Assembly (NCBI GenBank): GCA_016870795.1
Contig: VGAJ01000002.1
Coordinates: forward strand, 42,042-106,041
Length of the DNA stretch: 64,000 nucleotides
Source: Actinomycetota bacterium
GTDB taxonomy: Bacteria; Actinomycetota; Actinomycetes; Nanopelagicales; Nanopelagicaceae
Reading direction: 5' to 3'
The notes under the pieces are model-generated. The model was not told the DNA's origin, did no database searches, and saw only the letters and a program-made list of their open reading frames with translations. The translations under genes and the position numbers were made by a program. Shown one piece after another: positions 17,562-26,943 of the stretch (position 1 is the stretch's first letter; each line of letters opens with the position of its first letter).

Positions 17562-18224
17562 GTGCATGTCGTAATCATGGGTTGCGGCCGAGTCGGTTCT
17601 ACCCTGGCAAAAGATTTTCAGGCTCTAGGCCATAGCGTTGCCGTAATCGATCAAGATCGTGAAGCATTTCGCCGTCTTGGGGCAGATTTCAATGGGCTAA
17701 CTGTGGCTGGAATGGGCTTTGATCGCGACACTCTTTTAGAAGCAGGAATTCAAAGGGCTGATGCATTTGCTGCAGTTTCAAATGGCGATAATTCAAATAT
17801 CTTGGCAGCAAGAGTTGCAAGGGAAACCTATGGAGTAGCAAGCGTTGTGGCTCGAATTTATGACCCAGGTAGAGCTGAGATTTATCAAAGGCTTGGTATT
17901 CCTACTGTTGCCACAGTTCTTTGGACTACAGATCAAATTATGAGAAGGCTTCTGCCTCAAGGATCTCGCTCTGAGTGGCAAGATGCATCAGGAAGAGTGC
18001 AATTAGCTGAGATTGCTCTGCATCGAGATTGGTATGGAAGGCCTGTTTCATTAATAGAACAACATACCGATGCTCGCGTTGCATTTGTTACAAGGCTTGG
18101 CGAAGGCTTAATCCCCAATGAACACACAGTCTTGCAAGAAGGCGATGTAATCCATGTAATGGTAGAAGATAAGAATTTAGCAGCAACAGAGGCATCCCTT
18201 GCCCTTCCACCGAGTGGTGAGTGA
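17562..18224 (+). CDS. trkA: TrkA-type potassium uptake regulatory protein
   Basis: Cytoplasmic NAD-binding gating subunit of a Trk/Ktr potassium transporter. It has a TrkA_N Rossmann domain beginning at once (IMGCGRVGSTLA), then SNGDNSNILAARVARE. The C-terminal half is a TrkA_C (RCK_C) ligand domain ending LQEGDVIHVMV. At 220 aa it has one N and one C module, as in the CeoB/CeoC pairs of Actinobacteria. The GTG start overlaps no upstream gene. The membrane partner TrkH is not in this window. Confidence 0.88.
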   Translation: MHVVIMGCGRVGSTLAKDFQALGHSVAVIDQDREAFRRLGADFNGLTVAGMGFDRDTLLEAGIQRADAFAAVSNGDNSNILAARVARETYGVASVVARIYDPGRAEIYQRLGIPTVATVLWTTDQIMRRLLPQGSRSEWQDASGRVQLAEIALHRDWYGRPVSLIEQHTDARVAFVTRLGEGLIPNEHTVLQEGDVIHVMVEDKNLAATEASLALPPSGE

Positions 18225-18886
18225 AGATGAGAATTGCTATCGCAGGAGCTGGTAATGCAGGACGAGCCATTGCAAGAGAGCTAATTGAAAATGGCCATCA
18301 GGTCTTACTTATCGATAAGAATCCAAAGTCTCTTAAGATGGAGAGCGTTCCATCTGCTGAATGGCTCCTGGCTGATGCCTGCGAAATCAGTTCACTTGAT
18401 AAAGCCAAGCTTGATACCTGCCAAGTAATGGTTGCAGCCACCGGTGATGACAAGGTAAATCTTGTCTCATCACTTCTTGCAAAGACTGAATATGGAGTCC
18501 CAAGAGTGGTAGCACGAGTAAATCATCCAAAGAACGAGTGGCTTTTTGATTCCTCCTGGGGCGTTGATGTTGCTGTTTCTACGCCAAGAATTATTGCGGC
18601 CCTAGTTGAGGAAGCTGTATCAGTTGGAGATATCGTCAGACTCTTCTCGCTTAAAGCTGGAGAGGCTAATTTAGTTGAGTTAACTCTGCCTGATATCTCA
18701 ACTTGCATTGGAAAATCTGTTGAAGAGATCTCACTTCCTCAAGATGCATCCCTTGCAGCGATTATCAGAGATGGCCATGTCATAACGCCAGCAGATCATG
18801 ATGTTTTTGCAGCTGGTGATGAACTAATTTTTGTAACTACTGCAGAAGCCGAAGTCTCACTAAAGGCTTGCTTTATAAAGGATTAG
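18221..18886 (+). CDS. trkA: Second TrkA-type potassium uptake regulatory protein
   Basis: Partner of the preceding TrkA protein, 221 aa. It has a Rossmann motif (IAIAGAGNAGRAIA), then MVAATGDDKVNLVSSLLA, and a C-terminal TrkA_C domain near residues 140-220. The GTG at 18221 overlaps the previous stop as GTGA. An ATG two codons in (18227) is an equally good start. The pair presumably forms a hetero-oligomeric gating ring. It ends 4 bp into the convergent DUF3159 gene. Confidence 0.87.
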   Translation: MKMRIAIAGAGNAGRAIARELIENGHQVLLIDKNPKSLKMESVPSAEWLLADACEISSLDKAKLDTCQVMVAATGDDKVNLVSSLLAKTEYGVPRVVARVNHPKNEWLFDSSWGVDVAVSTPRIIAALVEEAVSVGDIVRLFSLKAGEANLVELTLPDISTCIGKSVEEISLPQDASLAAIIRDGHVITPADHDVFAAGDELIFVTTAEAEVSLKACFIKD

Positions 18887-19515
18887 CTCGCTTTATCAAT
18901 TCTTAAATCATCTCTTAGCTTTGGACCACTCTTAATTACTAGCCAGGTTGCCCAGGCGGTAGCAATAAAAAGCGGATAGCCCATAACTAACCTGGCTGAT
19001 CCAAGTAAATTAACATTGCCACTGACATATAGCGGGTATTGCACAACAAGGCGGATTGCAAACATGCCAACCCAGAGCCAGGTTGCCTTTATATAGACCT
19101 TTGTTCGGGCAGGATCTTTACGCCATCTAAAGTTCTCTTCCAGAAGTGGACCAATAATGAGTCCAATAACTGGCCAGCGCAGAAGTATTGAAACTAAATA
19201 AGCAGATCCATAGATTGCATTGGTCCAAAGTCCTGGCAGATAGAAGTCTTCTGCTTTTCCAGTTCGCATGGAGAGCCAAGCACATATTCCAACTCCAATC
19301 ACCCCTGAAACTGCATGCTGAATGGTTTCGCGCTTTACCAATCTAACCAGCGTTAGAAGAAGCGATAGAGCAAGGGCTGCGTAGGCTGAATCTCTAACAT
19401 CCTTTGTAATATTAAATGCGATAAGAAATAGCAGAGCAGGAAGTCCAGAATCTATTAGCCCTTTTACTCCCCCCATAGCAGAGAGGATTTTTGCTTTATC
19501 TTCGCTCTCACTCAT
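18883..19515 (-). CDS. DUF3159 family membrane protein
   Basis: A 210-residue integral membrane protein of the actinobacterial DUF3159 family, function unknown. It has about five or six hydrophobic helices, beginning GLPALLFLIAFNITKD near residue 25 and ending PLFIATAWATWLVIKSGP. The family motif LLEENFRWRKDP lies near residue 125, between helices. It starts inside the 3' end of dut (4-bp overlap), so it is translated from the dut transcript. Confidence 0.85.
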   Translation of the reverse strand: MSESEDKAKILSAMGGVKGLIDSGLPALLFLIAFNITKDVRDSAYAALALSLLLTLVRLVKRETIQHAVSGVIGVGICAWLSMRTGKAEDFYLPGLWTNAIYGSAYLVSILLRWPVIGLIIGPLLEENFRWRKDPARTKVYIKATWLWVGMFAIRLVVQYPLYVSGNVNLLGSARLVMGYPLFIATAWATWLVIKSGPKLRDDLRIDKAS

Positions 19516-19946
19516 GAGCGCCCACTTGAACCAAAGCCAGTGCCACCTCGAGCAGAATCAGGAAGTTCTTCGACTGCAACAAATTCGGCGCGTTCAACTC
19601 TTTGAAAAACTAATTGCGCGATGCGATCGCCACGCTTTATCTCAAAACTCTCGCTCTGATCGTGATTTATGACTATTACGCAAATCTCTCCACGATAACC
19701 AGCATCTATTGTTCCTGGAGCGTTGACAAGCCCAACGCCATATTTAATGGCAAGGCCAGAGCGGGGATGAACAAAGGCGGCGTATCCATCACTTAGCGCA
19801 ATGGCGATACCAGTTGGCACAAGAGCTCTCATGCCAGGTTCAATAGTGATATCTATAGCTGAATAAATATCAGCTCCAGCATCACCAGGCTTTGCATAGG
19901 AGGGCATTGGAAGGCCTTTATCTAATTGAGTTATTAGTACTTTCAT
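19512..19946 (-). CDS. dut: Deoxyuridine 5'-triphosphate nucleotidohydrolase (dUTPase)
   Basis: Hydrolyses dUTP to dUMP, keeping uracil out of DNA and feeding thymidylate synthesis. The five trimeric dUTPase motifs are visible in order: PGDAGADIYS (I), HPRSGLAIKYG (II), VNAPGTIDAGYRGE (III, catalytic Asp and Tyr), RGDRIAQLVFQ (IV) and the C-terminal RGGTGFGSSGR (V). The length of 144 aa is normal. The start overlaps the thioesterase stop by 4 nt. Confidence 0.96.
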   Translation of the reverse strand: MKVLITQLDKGLPMPSYAKPGDAGADIYSAIDITIEPGMRALVPTGIAIALSDGYAAFVHPRSGLAIKYGVGLVNAPGTIDAGYRGEICVIVINHDQSESFEIKRGDRIAQLVFQRVERAEFVAVEELPDSARGGTGFGSSGRS

Positions 19947-20521
19947 GGATTGATCTCAAACTCAGTATCGATAGATAAATCTCTTCGATCTCTAAATACC
20001 TGCTTAAATTCCGCTGATGCATGTTTAATAAAATGCTCCATGGGAACAATTATAAATATCGCTGCTGCCTCAACTGCTAAAACCCCACTATCTGAACCAA
20101 TTCTGCCCTCAGCTCTGGTGTAGATCTTTCTACCATCCTGGCCAGTAATCTCGGCATTTATAAATAATGTGCTTCCAACTGGAACTGGGGCGAGAAATGA
20201 TGTTTCAAGTTTTCCAGTTACTGCCGGCTCTCTAACTAACCACATTAATTTTCCTAAAGCTTCATCAAAGGCACATGAAAGTAGGCCGCCATGGGCAAGA
20301 CCTGGAGCTCCTTGATGTAAATCGGTAACTGTAAATTGCGCAGTAATGCTCATACTCTCTTGCGCATAGGCAACAAGATGTAAACCTGCAGGATGGTTAG
20401 GACCACATCCATAGCAATCAGGATTATGAGAGCCGAGTAATTTGCCACTTGCCGGAGCATCAGGATGTCGAGGCGGGACTTTAACTCCTGGGGGAACTTG
20501 AATATTTAGCTCGCGCGACAT
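19943..20521 (-). CDS. Hotdog-fold PaaI-type thioesterase
   Basis: A 192-residue acyl-CoA thioesterase-like protein. After about 25 polar residues comes CYGCGPNHPAGLHL, the common opening of this subfamily. The hotdog core follows with HQGAPGLAHGGLLSCAFDEALG, which contains the HGG-x-DE active-site pattern, and then LETSFLAPVPVGSTLF. The frame is open to 20557, but the ATG at 20521 is preceded by a TAATCT -10 at exactly 7 nt. The substrate is not visible. It leads the dut-DUF3159 operon. Confidence 0.8.
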   Translation of the reverse strand: MSRELNIQVPPGVKVPPRHPDAPASGKLLGSHNPDCYGCGPNHPAGLHLVAYAQESMSITAQFTVTDLHQGAPGLAHGGLLSCAFDEALGKLMWLVREPAVTGKLETSFLAPVPVGSTLFINAEITGQDGRKIYTRAEGRIGSDSGVLAVEAAAIFIIVPMEHFIKHASAEFKQVFRDRRDLSIDTEFEINP

Positions 20522-20528
20522 GGGGTGA

Positions 20529-20534
20529 AGATTA
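20529..20534 (-). promoter_or_regulatory. -10 hexamer TAATCT, leaderless thioesterase operon
   Basis: TAATCT ends 7 nt before the ATG at 20521. It lies inside the longer reading frame, so it decides in favour of the shorter protein. Confidence 0.6.
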
Positions 20535-20571
20535 CCCTGTCGATAGGCAAGCGCCATCTAATGCAAGGAAG

Positions 20572-20577
20572 TACTCT
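20572..20577 (+). promoter_or_regulatory. -10 hexamer TACTCT, leaderless DUF3093 gene
   Basis: TACTCT ends 6 nt before the ATG at 20584. It is divergent from the thioesterase promoter, with about 37 bp between the two hexamers. Confidence 0.55.
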
Positions 20578-20583
20578 CACCTC

Positions 20584-21009
20584 ATGCGTGAGATAATGAG
20601 ATGGCCAATCTGGCTGACTCTATTAATTATCTGCCTTGATCTATCAATATTGCTCGCGATCTGGGCCTCACTTGGTAATCAAGCCACACTAGTTACTGCA
20701 ATTATTCTTACCGCATCAACTATCTATTTTTACTATGTAACATCACTAACCCTTGAGCTCACTACAGAGCGACTGAAGGTGGGTAGGGCCAACATTGAGG
20801 TTAAATACTTAGGAAAGATAGAAGTTTTAAGCAAAGAAGATATGTTGTTTCACCGTGGAGCTGGGATTAATCCTCAGGCTTTTCTTGCGCTGCGCTTTTG
20901 GATTAAAACAGGTCTAAAAATTGAGATTGCAGACCCGCGCGATCCCACACCTTTTTGGTTGATAAGTTCTAAAAATCCAGAGAGATTCTTAGAGAGATTA
21001 ACTCCTTAA
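20584..21009 (+). CDS. DUF3093 family membrane protein
   Basis: A 141-residue actinobacterial protein of unknown function. Two adjacent N-terminal helices (residues 7-55) are followed by a soluble beta-rich part with LTTERLKVGRANIEVKYLG and a C-terminal DPRDPTPFWLISSKNPERF, the strongest family signature. It is normally found near dut and DUF4193, as here. It ends 4 bp into the convergent DUF4193 gene. Confidence 0.87.
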   Translation: MREIMRWPIWLTLLIICLDLSILLAIWASLGNQATLVTAIILTASTIYFYYVTSLTLELTTERLKVGRANIEVKYLGKIEVLSKEDMLFHRGAGINPQAFLALRFWIKTGLKIEIADPRDPTPFWLISSKNPERFLERLTP

Positions 21010-21299
21010 GCGCAATCCTTACAGACTGCCTTAGCTCCCTCTCCGCGCGCTAGTTGAGTAATGTGATGAACTAAAAAACAACGTGAACAGGTAAATTCAT
21101 TATCTTGCTTTGGAACTACCCGAACTGATAACTCTTCACCAGATAAATCTGCTCCAGGCAGTTCAACATTTTCTGCCTCTTCTTCATCGAGATCAACCTG
21201 ACCTGATTGAGCTTCAGCCCTTCTAGCTTTTAACTCTTCTAGGGATTCCTCATGTAACTCTTCATCGGTTTTTCGAGGCGTGTCGTAATCAGTTGCCAT
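21006..21299 (-). CDS. DUF4193 family zinc-ribbon-like protein
   Basis: A 97-residue acidic protein of unknown function, conserved in Actinobacteria. The N-terminal 65 residues are Glu/Asp-rich and probably disordered. The C-terminus has a metal-binding pattern, CSRCFLVHH...CKDC, that fits a zinc ribbon and is the family hallmark. GGTGAG lies about 8 nt before the ATG. Its structure resembles small transcription- or ribosome-associated zinc proteins, but no role is established from sequence. Confidence 0.87.
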   Translation of the reverse strand: MATDYDTPRKTDEELHEESLEELKARRAEAQSGQVDLDEEEAENVELPGADLSGEELSVRVVPKQDNEFTCSRCFLVHHITQLARGEGAKAVCKDCA

Positions 21300-21436
21300 T
21301 GATCTCTCACCGCCAATCTCTTCCTACATAGAGCCAGACCATTTAGTCAATTGGCTACGGGCGGATAATGCCCAACTACTTGCTCGCTGTCCTATCCAAC
21401 ACTCGGCGTGTCGCGATTATTCCCCGTCTGTTAAGC
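21300..21436. other. 137-bp intergenic segment between DUF4193 and trmD
   Basis: This is the 3' flank of trmD and the 5' flank of DUF4193. I see no good terminator, tRNA or known RNA. A TTGACT element (minus strand, near 21350) could be a -35 for DUF4193, but no matching -10 is clear. A 26-codon plus-strand ORF (21368-21448) runs into the trmD 3' end. Confidence 0.4.
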
Positions 21437-22114
21437 CTATTGGCCTAATTCTGAGCGGCGTTTGGCTTCTTCTTGTCGCCACTTTTGAATTTCGCCATGA
21501 TTTCCAGAGAGCAAAACCTCAGGAACGTTTAGATCTCGCCAAGTAGCAGGTTTAGTAAATGTTGGATATTCGAGTGCGCCAATTTCATTATGTGATTCCT
21601 CATCAAGTGATGCAGGATTGCCAATAACTCCAGGAATTAATCGAGTTACTGCTTCAATTATTACTAGCGCCGCTACCTCACCGCCATTTACTACATAATC
21701 ACCGATAGATATTTCATGAACCCTTACCGATTTTCTATCTCGATAGTAATCGCCCACTCTTGCATCAATTCCTTCATAGCGACCACAGGCAAAGACCAGA
21801 TGTTTAGCCCCACTTAACTGCTCAGCCTTTTTTTGATTGAACTTAGAACCTGCTGGGGTGAGGATAATCAGATCAATCTCGCCATCTTTTTCCAATATTG
21901 AATCAATAGCTTGGCCCCATGGCTCTGCCATCATCACCATTCCGGCTCCACCGCCATAAGGAGTGTCATCAACGCTATGGTGATTATCAGTAGTGAAATC
22001 TCTTAAATTAATACTTTTAAAGACAATTAATGATTGGCTCCTAGCTTTACCAATAAGAGAGAGCTCAAGTGGCGAGAAGTATTCGGGGAAGATAGAGATA
22101 GCAGTTATCTTCAC
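21437..22114 (-). CDS. trmD: tRNA (guanine-N1-)-methyltransferase
   Basis: Forms m1G37 in tRNAs that read CNN/CGG-type codons, preventing +1 frameshifting. The SPOUT knot signatures are visible: DDTPYGGGAGMVM near residue 50, LVFACGRYEGIDARV near 108 and ISIGDYVVNGGEVAAL near 132. At 225 aa it is slightly shorter than the usual 240-250. The GTG start overlaps the rimM stop (ATGTGA) behind a GAGGAG ribosome-binding site. It is last in the rpsP-khpA-rimM-trmD operon. Confidence 0.96.
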   Translation of the reverse strand: MKITAISIFPEYFSPLELSLIGKARSQSLIVFKSINLRDFTTDNHHSVDDTPYGGGAGMVMMAEPWGQAIDSILEKDGEIDLIILTPAGSKFNQKKAEQLSGAKHLVFACGRYEGIDARVGDYYRDRKSVRVHEISIGDYVVNGGEVAALVIIEAVTRLIPGVIGNPASLDEESHNEIGALEYPTFTKPATWRDLNVPEVLLSGNHGEIQKWRQEEAKRRSELGQ

Positions 22115-22611
22115 ATTAGCTCCTCTAGATTATCGGCAGTAATTATCCTACTTGCGATATCAATATCTGGGGTGAAGTGCTTAACAAATGGAATCAAAAA
22201 GTCACGCCCCTGATAACTAAGCACTAGCGTGTCTTGTGATGGAAGCTGGAGAACCTCTTTGACCTCGCCCCAATCTTTGCCAGATCTATCTATTACCTTG
22301 CAACCTAGAATTTGGGAGATGTGAAAATCATCTTCAGTAATATTTGAATCTGCCGGATTAACATCAGCAAGAAGCAGAACGTTTCGAAGCTTTTCAACTG
22401 CGCTTCTATCGCTATAGCCTTGAAATGAGAGCAGCAGAGTTCCGCTATGCACTTTGGCGCCCGTTATCTTTAAGGGACCTTTGTCTTCTGGATCTGTCTT
22501 TAGTATTGAACCAATAGCAAATCTCTCTTCAGGGTTATCGGTTCTAACTTCAATAGTTGCCTCGCCGCGCACTCCATGTGCGCGACCGATGCGACCTACT
22601 ACAAGTAACAA
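22111..22611 (-). CDS. rimM: 16S rRNA maturation factor RimM
   Basis: Assists assembly of the 30S head by binding ribosomal protein S19 and pre-16S rRNA. The N-terminal barrel opens VVGRIGRAHGVRGEATI; a PRC-barrel domain occupies residues 95-165 (LGCKVIDRSGKDWGEV, then FLIPFVKHF). The start codon is TTG, 15 bp after khpA. The length of 166 aa is normal. Confidence 0.93.
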   Translation of the reverse strand: MLLVVGRIGRAHGVRGEATIEVRTDNPEERFAIGSILKTDPEDKGPLKITGAKVHSGTLLLSFQGYSDRSAVEKLRNVLLLADVNPADSNITEDDFHISQILGCKVIDRSGKDWGEVKEVLQLPSQDTLVLSYQGRDFLIPFVKHFTPDIDIASRIITADNLEELM

Positions 22612-22626
22612 ATTAGCTAAGCGCGA

Positions 22627-22869
22627 TTAACGCGCCTCATCCGCCTCAACAAGATCTACGCGAACACTTCGCCCAGCAAGAGCTGAAACCACAGTGCGTA
22701 GCGCCTTTGCTGTTCGACCATTGCGACCGATTACCTTGCCAATGTCTTCAGGGTGAACCCTTACCTCAAGGGTGGTTCCGCGTCTTCCCTCTTTTTCAGA
22801 GATTATTACCTCTTCAGGGTTATCGACGATTCCCTTAACTAAATGTTCTAGAGCTTCATCAATCATCAT
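22627..22869 (-). CDS. khpA: KH-domain RNA-binding protein KhpA
   Basis: A small single-KH protein (80 aa) that binds structured RNAs, often with the Jag/KhpB partner. The KH GXXG loop is GRNG within IGKVIGRNGRTAKALRTVV. ATG codons at 22869 and 22866 are both possible. It sits 2 bp after rpsP and before rimM, its conserved position in Actinobacteria and Firmicutes. Confidence 0.92.
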   Translation of the reverse strand: MMIDEALEHLVKGIVDNPEEVIISEKEGRRGTTLEVRVHPEDIGKVIGRNGRTAKALRTVVSALAGRSVRVDLVEADEAR

Positions 22870-22871
22870 AT

Positions 22872-23429
22872 TTAGTCAGCTGGAATTTCAGTTGGCGCAA
22901 CCTCTGCAACTGCATCTGCAGGAGCATCTACTACTGGGGCTTCAATTGGAGCCTGCTCAGCTACAACTTCTGCTGGAGCTGCCTCTACAGGTGCTGCTTC
23001 AGCTACAACTTCTACCGGAGCGTTCTTAGCTGCAAGTTTCTCAGCAGCACGCTTCTTCATCGTAGTTGCGCCATCTGCTGGCTCATTACTTGCTGCCTTT
23101 ACTGCCTCTTCATAAGCAACGCGCTTATTTGGACGAACTGGAAGGCTTTTAAGAGTTCCTTCTTGACCAGCAATTCCCTTGAACTTCTGCCAATCGCCAG
23201 TAACTTTCAAAATTGCCTCTACCGCTGGAGTTGGTTGCGCACCATTTTTTAGCCAATGTTGAGCGCGATCTGAATCAACTTCAATTAGCGAAGGATCAGA
23301 TGCTGGTGAGTAACGACCAATCTCTTCAATCTTTAATCCATTACGAGCTTTACGGGAATCTGCAACAATAATTCGGTAGTGAGGAGTGCGAATCTTTCCC
23401 AAACGTACCAATCTAATTTTTACGGCCAC
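22872..23429 (-). CDS. rpsP: 30S ribosomal protein bS16 with long Ala/Glu/Pro tail
   Basis: Ribosomal protein of the 30S body. Residues 1-80 are the conserved bS16 core (VKIRLVRLGKIRTPHYRI, then IEEIGRYSP). A basic linker follows, and residues 130-185 form a low-complexity tail of repeated PVE/PAE/APA units with an Asp end. The total of 185 aa is about twice the minimal bS16; extensions are common in Actinobacteria but this one is long. The GTG start has AAGGAG about 10 nt upstream. First gene of the operon. Confidence 0.96.
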   Translation of the reverse strand: MAVKIRLVRLGKIRTPHYRIIVADSRKARNGLKIEEIGRYSPASDPSLIEVDSDRAQHWLKNGAQPTPAVEAILKVTGDWQKFKGIAGQEGTLKSLPVRPNKRVAYEEAVKAASNEPADGATTMKKRAAEKLAAKNAPVEVVAEAAPVEAAPAEVVAEQAPIEAPVVDAPADAVAEVAPTEIPAD

Positions 23430-23599
23430 GAAGGCTTTCTCCTTGCATAGTTAATCGAACTTATCTTTTCTTCCTTGAGTAGGATGCCAAGTGAAGAAAA
23501 AAAGTTCTTACGTTTATAAGTGCCGGTCAAGAGGTAGAGGGCCCTTGAACAGGAGGCCAATATTGCCACGAGCCCTTGATATTTCCCAATTGAGCTTAG

Positions 23600-25054
23600 C
23601 TATCGCCCCTCTTGGGCGGCTCGTTTGGCTGGATTTCCAGATCGTGACTTCTTCTTCGGCGCAATCTTTGGCGAATTAATTGGAGAAGCAGTGGGAAGGC
23701 TCATTCCTCCAGGAAGGGACATCCCAGCAGGTAATCCGCCACCTGATCTCATCTGCTTCATCGCTTTCTGCGCAGCAGAGAATCGATCAACTAAAGAATT
23801 TACTTCAGTAACACTTCTGCCACTACCTAATGCAATACGTGCTCGTCTTGAACCGTTTAATATTTTTGGATCACGTCTCTCATTTGGCGTCATAGATTGC
23901 ACAATGGCCTGTGTTCTAACTAGCTCGTTATCATCAATGCTATCTATCTGCTTTTTCATTGCAGCAGAGTTAGCGCCAGGCAGCATGCCAAGAAGTTTGG
24001 TCATAGAACCCATCTTCTTCATTGCCCCTAATTGCTCTAAGAAATCCTCTAGCGTGAAATCTTGCCCTGAAACAAATTTCTCTTCCAGACGCTTAGCGCT
24101 ATCGCCATCAAGTGCTCGCTTTGCCTGCTCAGCTAAGGTTGCGATATCGCCAAGGCCCAAAATTCTGGAAGCCATTCGCTCGGGATAGAAGTAATCAAAG
24201 TCGGTTAGCTTCTCCCCACTTGAAGTGAAGAGAATTGGCTTTCCTGTTACTTCAACAATGGATAGGGCAGCTCCAGCTTTCGCATCGCCATCTAGTTTTG
24301 TTAATACAACGCCATCAAAACCCACACCCTCTAAAAAAGCTAGTGAGGTACTAAGTGCATCTTGTCCCATCATTGCATCTACCACAAAGAGAATTTCATG
24401 GGGATTAATTGCATCCCTTATGGAGCTTGCCTGCTCCATCAACTCAGTATCAATTCCAAGTCTTCCCGCAGTATCAACGATTACAACATTGTGGACTTTT
24501 TCTTTGGCATAGGTAATTGCGCTCTTGGCAACCTTTACTGGATCGCCAACTCCATTTCCTGCCTCTGGTGCAAAGATTGGAACTGAAATTGATTCTGCTA
24601 ATACTTGTAATTGCGTAACAGCATTAGGTCTCTGCAGATCTGCTGCCACTAAAAGCGGAGTATTTCCCTCTTCCTTTAGAAATCGAGCTAACTTTCCAGC
24701 TAATGTTGTTTTTCCAGATCCTTGAAGACCTGCAAGCATTATTATCGTTGGACCTGTTTTGGCATATCGGATTCGTCGTTCTTGTCCGCCAAGAATTGCA
24801 ATTAACTCCTGGTTGATAATCGAATAAATCTCTTCAGATTGATTAGTTGATTGCCTAATCTCTGGAAGTCTTTCAAGTGATCTACTTCTAATCTTCTCAA
24901 CAAAGCCTTCAGTAACGCTTAAAGCAACATCAGCATCAAGTAATGCTGTGCGAAGTTCCTGGCAAGTACTCTCAATATCTTCAGGAGTAATTCGCCCTTT
25001 TCTTCGAAGTGATCCAAAGAGATCAGAGAACTTAGAACTTAAGGAATCGAACAT
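23600..25054 (-). CDS. ffh: Signal recognition particle protein Ffh (SRP54)
   Basis: GTPase that binds signal sequences on ribosomes and delivers them to FtsY. The N domain lies in residues 1-90. The G domain has GLQGSGKTTLAGKLA (G1), VAADLQRPNA, VDTAGRLGID (G3), TKLDGDAKAGAALS (G4 region) and FTSSGEK. The M domain from residue 300 has the FTLEDFLEQLGAMKKMGS finger region and the RRRIA-like RNA-binding helix (NGSRRARIALGSG). The Met/Gly/Pro-rich C-terminus is normal. A TAGGCT -10 precedes the ATG by 7 nt. Confidence 0.97.
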   Translation of the reverse strand: MFDSLSSKFSDLFGSLRRKGRITPEDIESTCQELRTALLDADVALSVTEGFVEKIRSRSLERLPEIRQSTNQSEEIYSIINQELIAILGGQERRIRYAKTGPTIIMLAGLQGSGKTTLAGKLARFLKEEGNTPLLVAADLQRPNAVTQLQVLAESISVPIFAPEAGNGVGDPVKVAKSAITYAKEKVHNVVIVDTAGRLGIDTELMEQASSIRDAINPHEILFVVDAMMGQDALSTSLAFLEGVGFDGVVLTKLDGDAKAGAALSIVEVTGKPILFTSSGEKLTDFDYFYPERMASRILGLGDIATLAEQAKRALDGDSAKRLEEKFVSGQDFTLEDFLEQLGAMKKMGSMTKLLGMLPGANSAAMKKQIDSIDDNELVRTQAIVQSMTPNERRDPKILNGSRRARIALGSGRSVTEVNSLVDRFSAAQKAMKQMRSGGGLPAGMSLPGGMSLPTASPINSPKIAPKKKSRSGNPAKRAAQEGR

Positions 25055-25061
25055 GTCTTTA

Positions 25062-25067
25062 AGCCTA
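25062..25067 (-). promoter_or_regulatory. -10 hexamer TAGGCT, leaderless ffh
   Basis: TAGGCT ends 7 nt before the ffh ATG at 25054, just downstream of the PII terminator, so ffh is an independent unit. Confidence 0.55.
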
Positions 25068-25087
25068 CATAATGGCTAGGCAAATAG

Positions 25088-25126
25088 AAAAAAGGTGGAT
25101 ACGCCCTCGCATATTCCACCTTTTTT
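25088..25126 (-). terminator. Intrinsic terminator after the amtB-PII operon
   Basis: A 12-bp perfect stem, AAAAAAGGTGGA pairing with TCCACCTTTTTT, encloses a 15-nt loop. Read on the minus strand it ends in a T run, so it terminates the PII transcript before the ffh promoter. The symmetric A/T flanks mean it could also work on the other strand. Confidence 0.85.
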
Positions 25127-25156
25127 CAAGTATCACTGCCTAGATGCGGGCAATTA

Positions 25157-26790
<1,634 letters not shown>

Positions 26791-26905
26791 TTTTTTCTCC
26801 GAACCGGGCTGCTAAATGCAGACTCCGCGAATAAAAGGTAAATATCTCAACTCTGAGAATGAGCAGATAATGCTGTAGAAGTATTTCCCCTGATGGCTCA
26901 AATTG

Positions 26906-26921
26906 ATTTCATCAAGGTGAC
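26906..26921 (-). promoter_or_regulatory. Candidate GlnR-type box upstream of amtB
   Basis: Read on the minus strand the site is GTCAC-CTTGAT-GAAAT, one mismatch from the GTnAC-n6-GaAAC pattern of actinobacterial GlnR. It lies about 115-130 bp before the amtB start, a usual distance. A single match to a loose motif is weak evidence; no GlnR gene is in the window. Confidence 0.35.
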
Positions 26922-26943
26922 ACTTGCTCGCCCTCTGTTACGG

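Noticed and set aside
22772..23029. Leu/Gln-rich 85-codon ORF antisense to khpA-rpsP
   Set aside because: It mirrors the Ala/Glu/Pro repeat tail of bS16 and has no independent support.
23625..24188. 187-codon plus-strand ORF antisense to ffh
   Set aside because: The opposite strand is a full-length Ffh with all its motifs; this is a shadow caused by codon bias.
25100..25114. Possible riboswitch or small RNA at the amtB-PII/ffh gap
   Set aside because: The only structure is a simple terminator hairpin; no conserved aptamer sequence can be seen.
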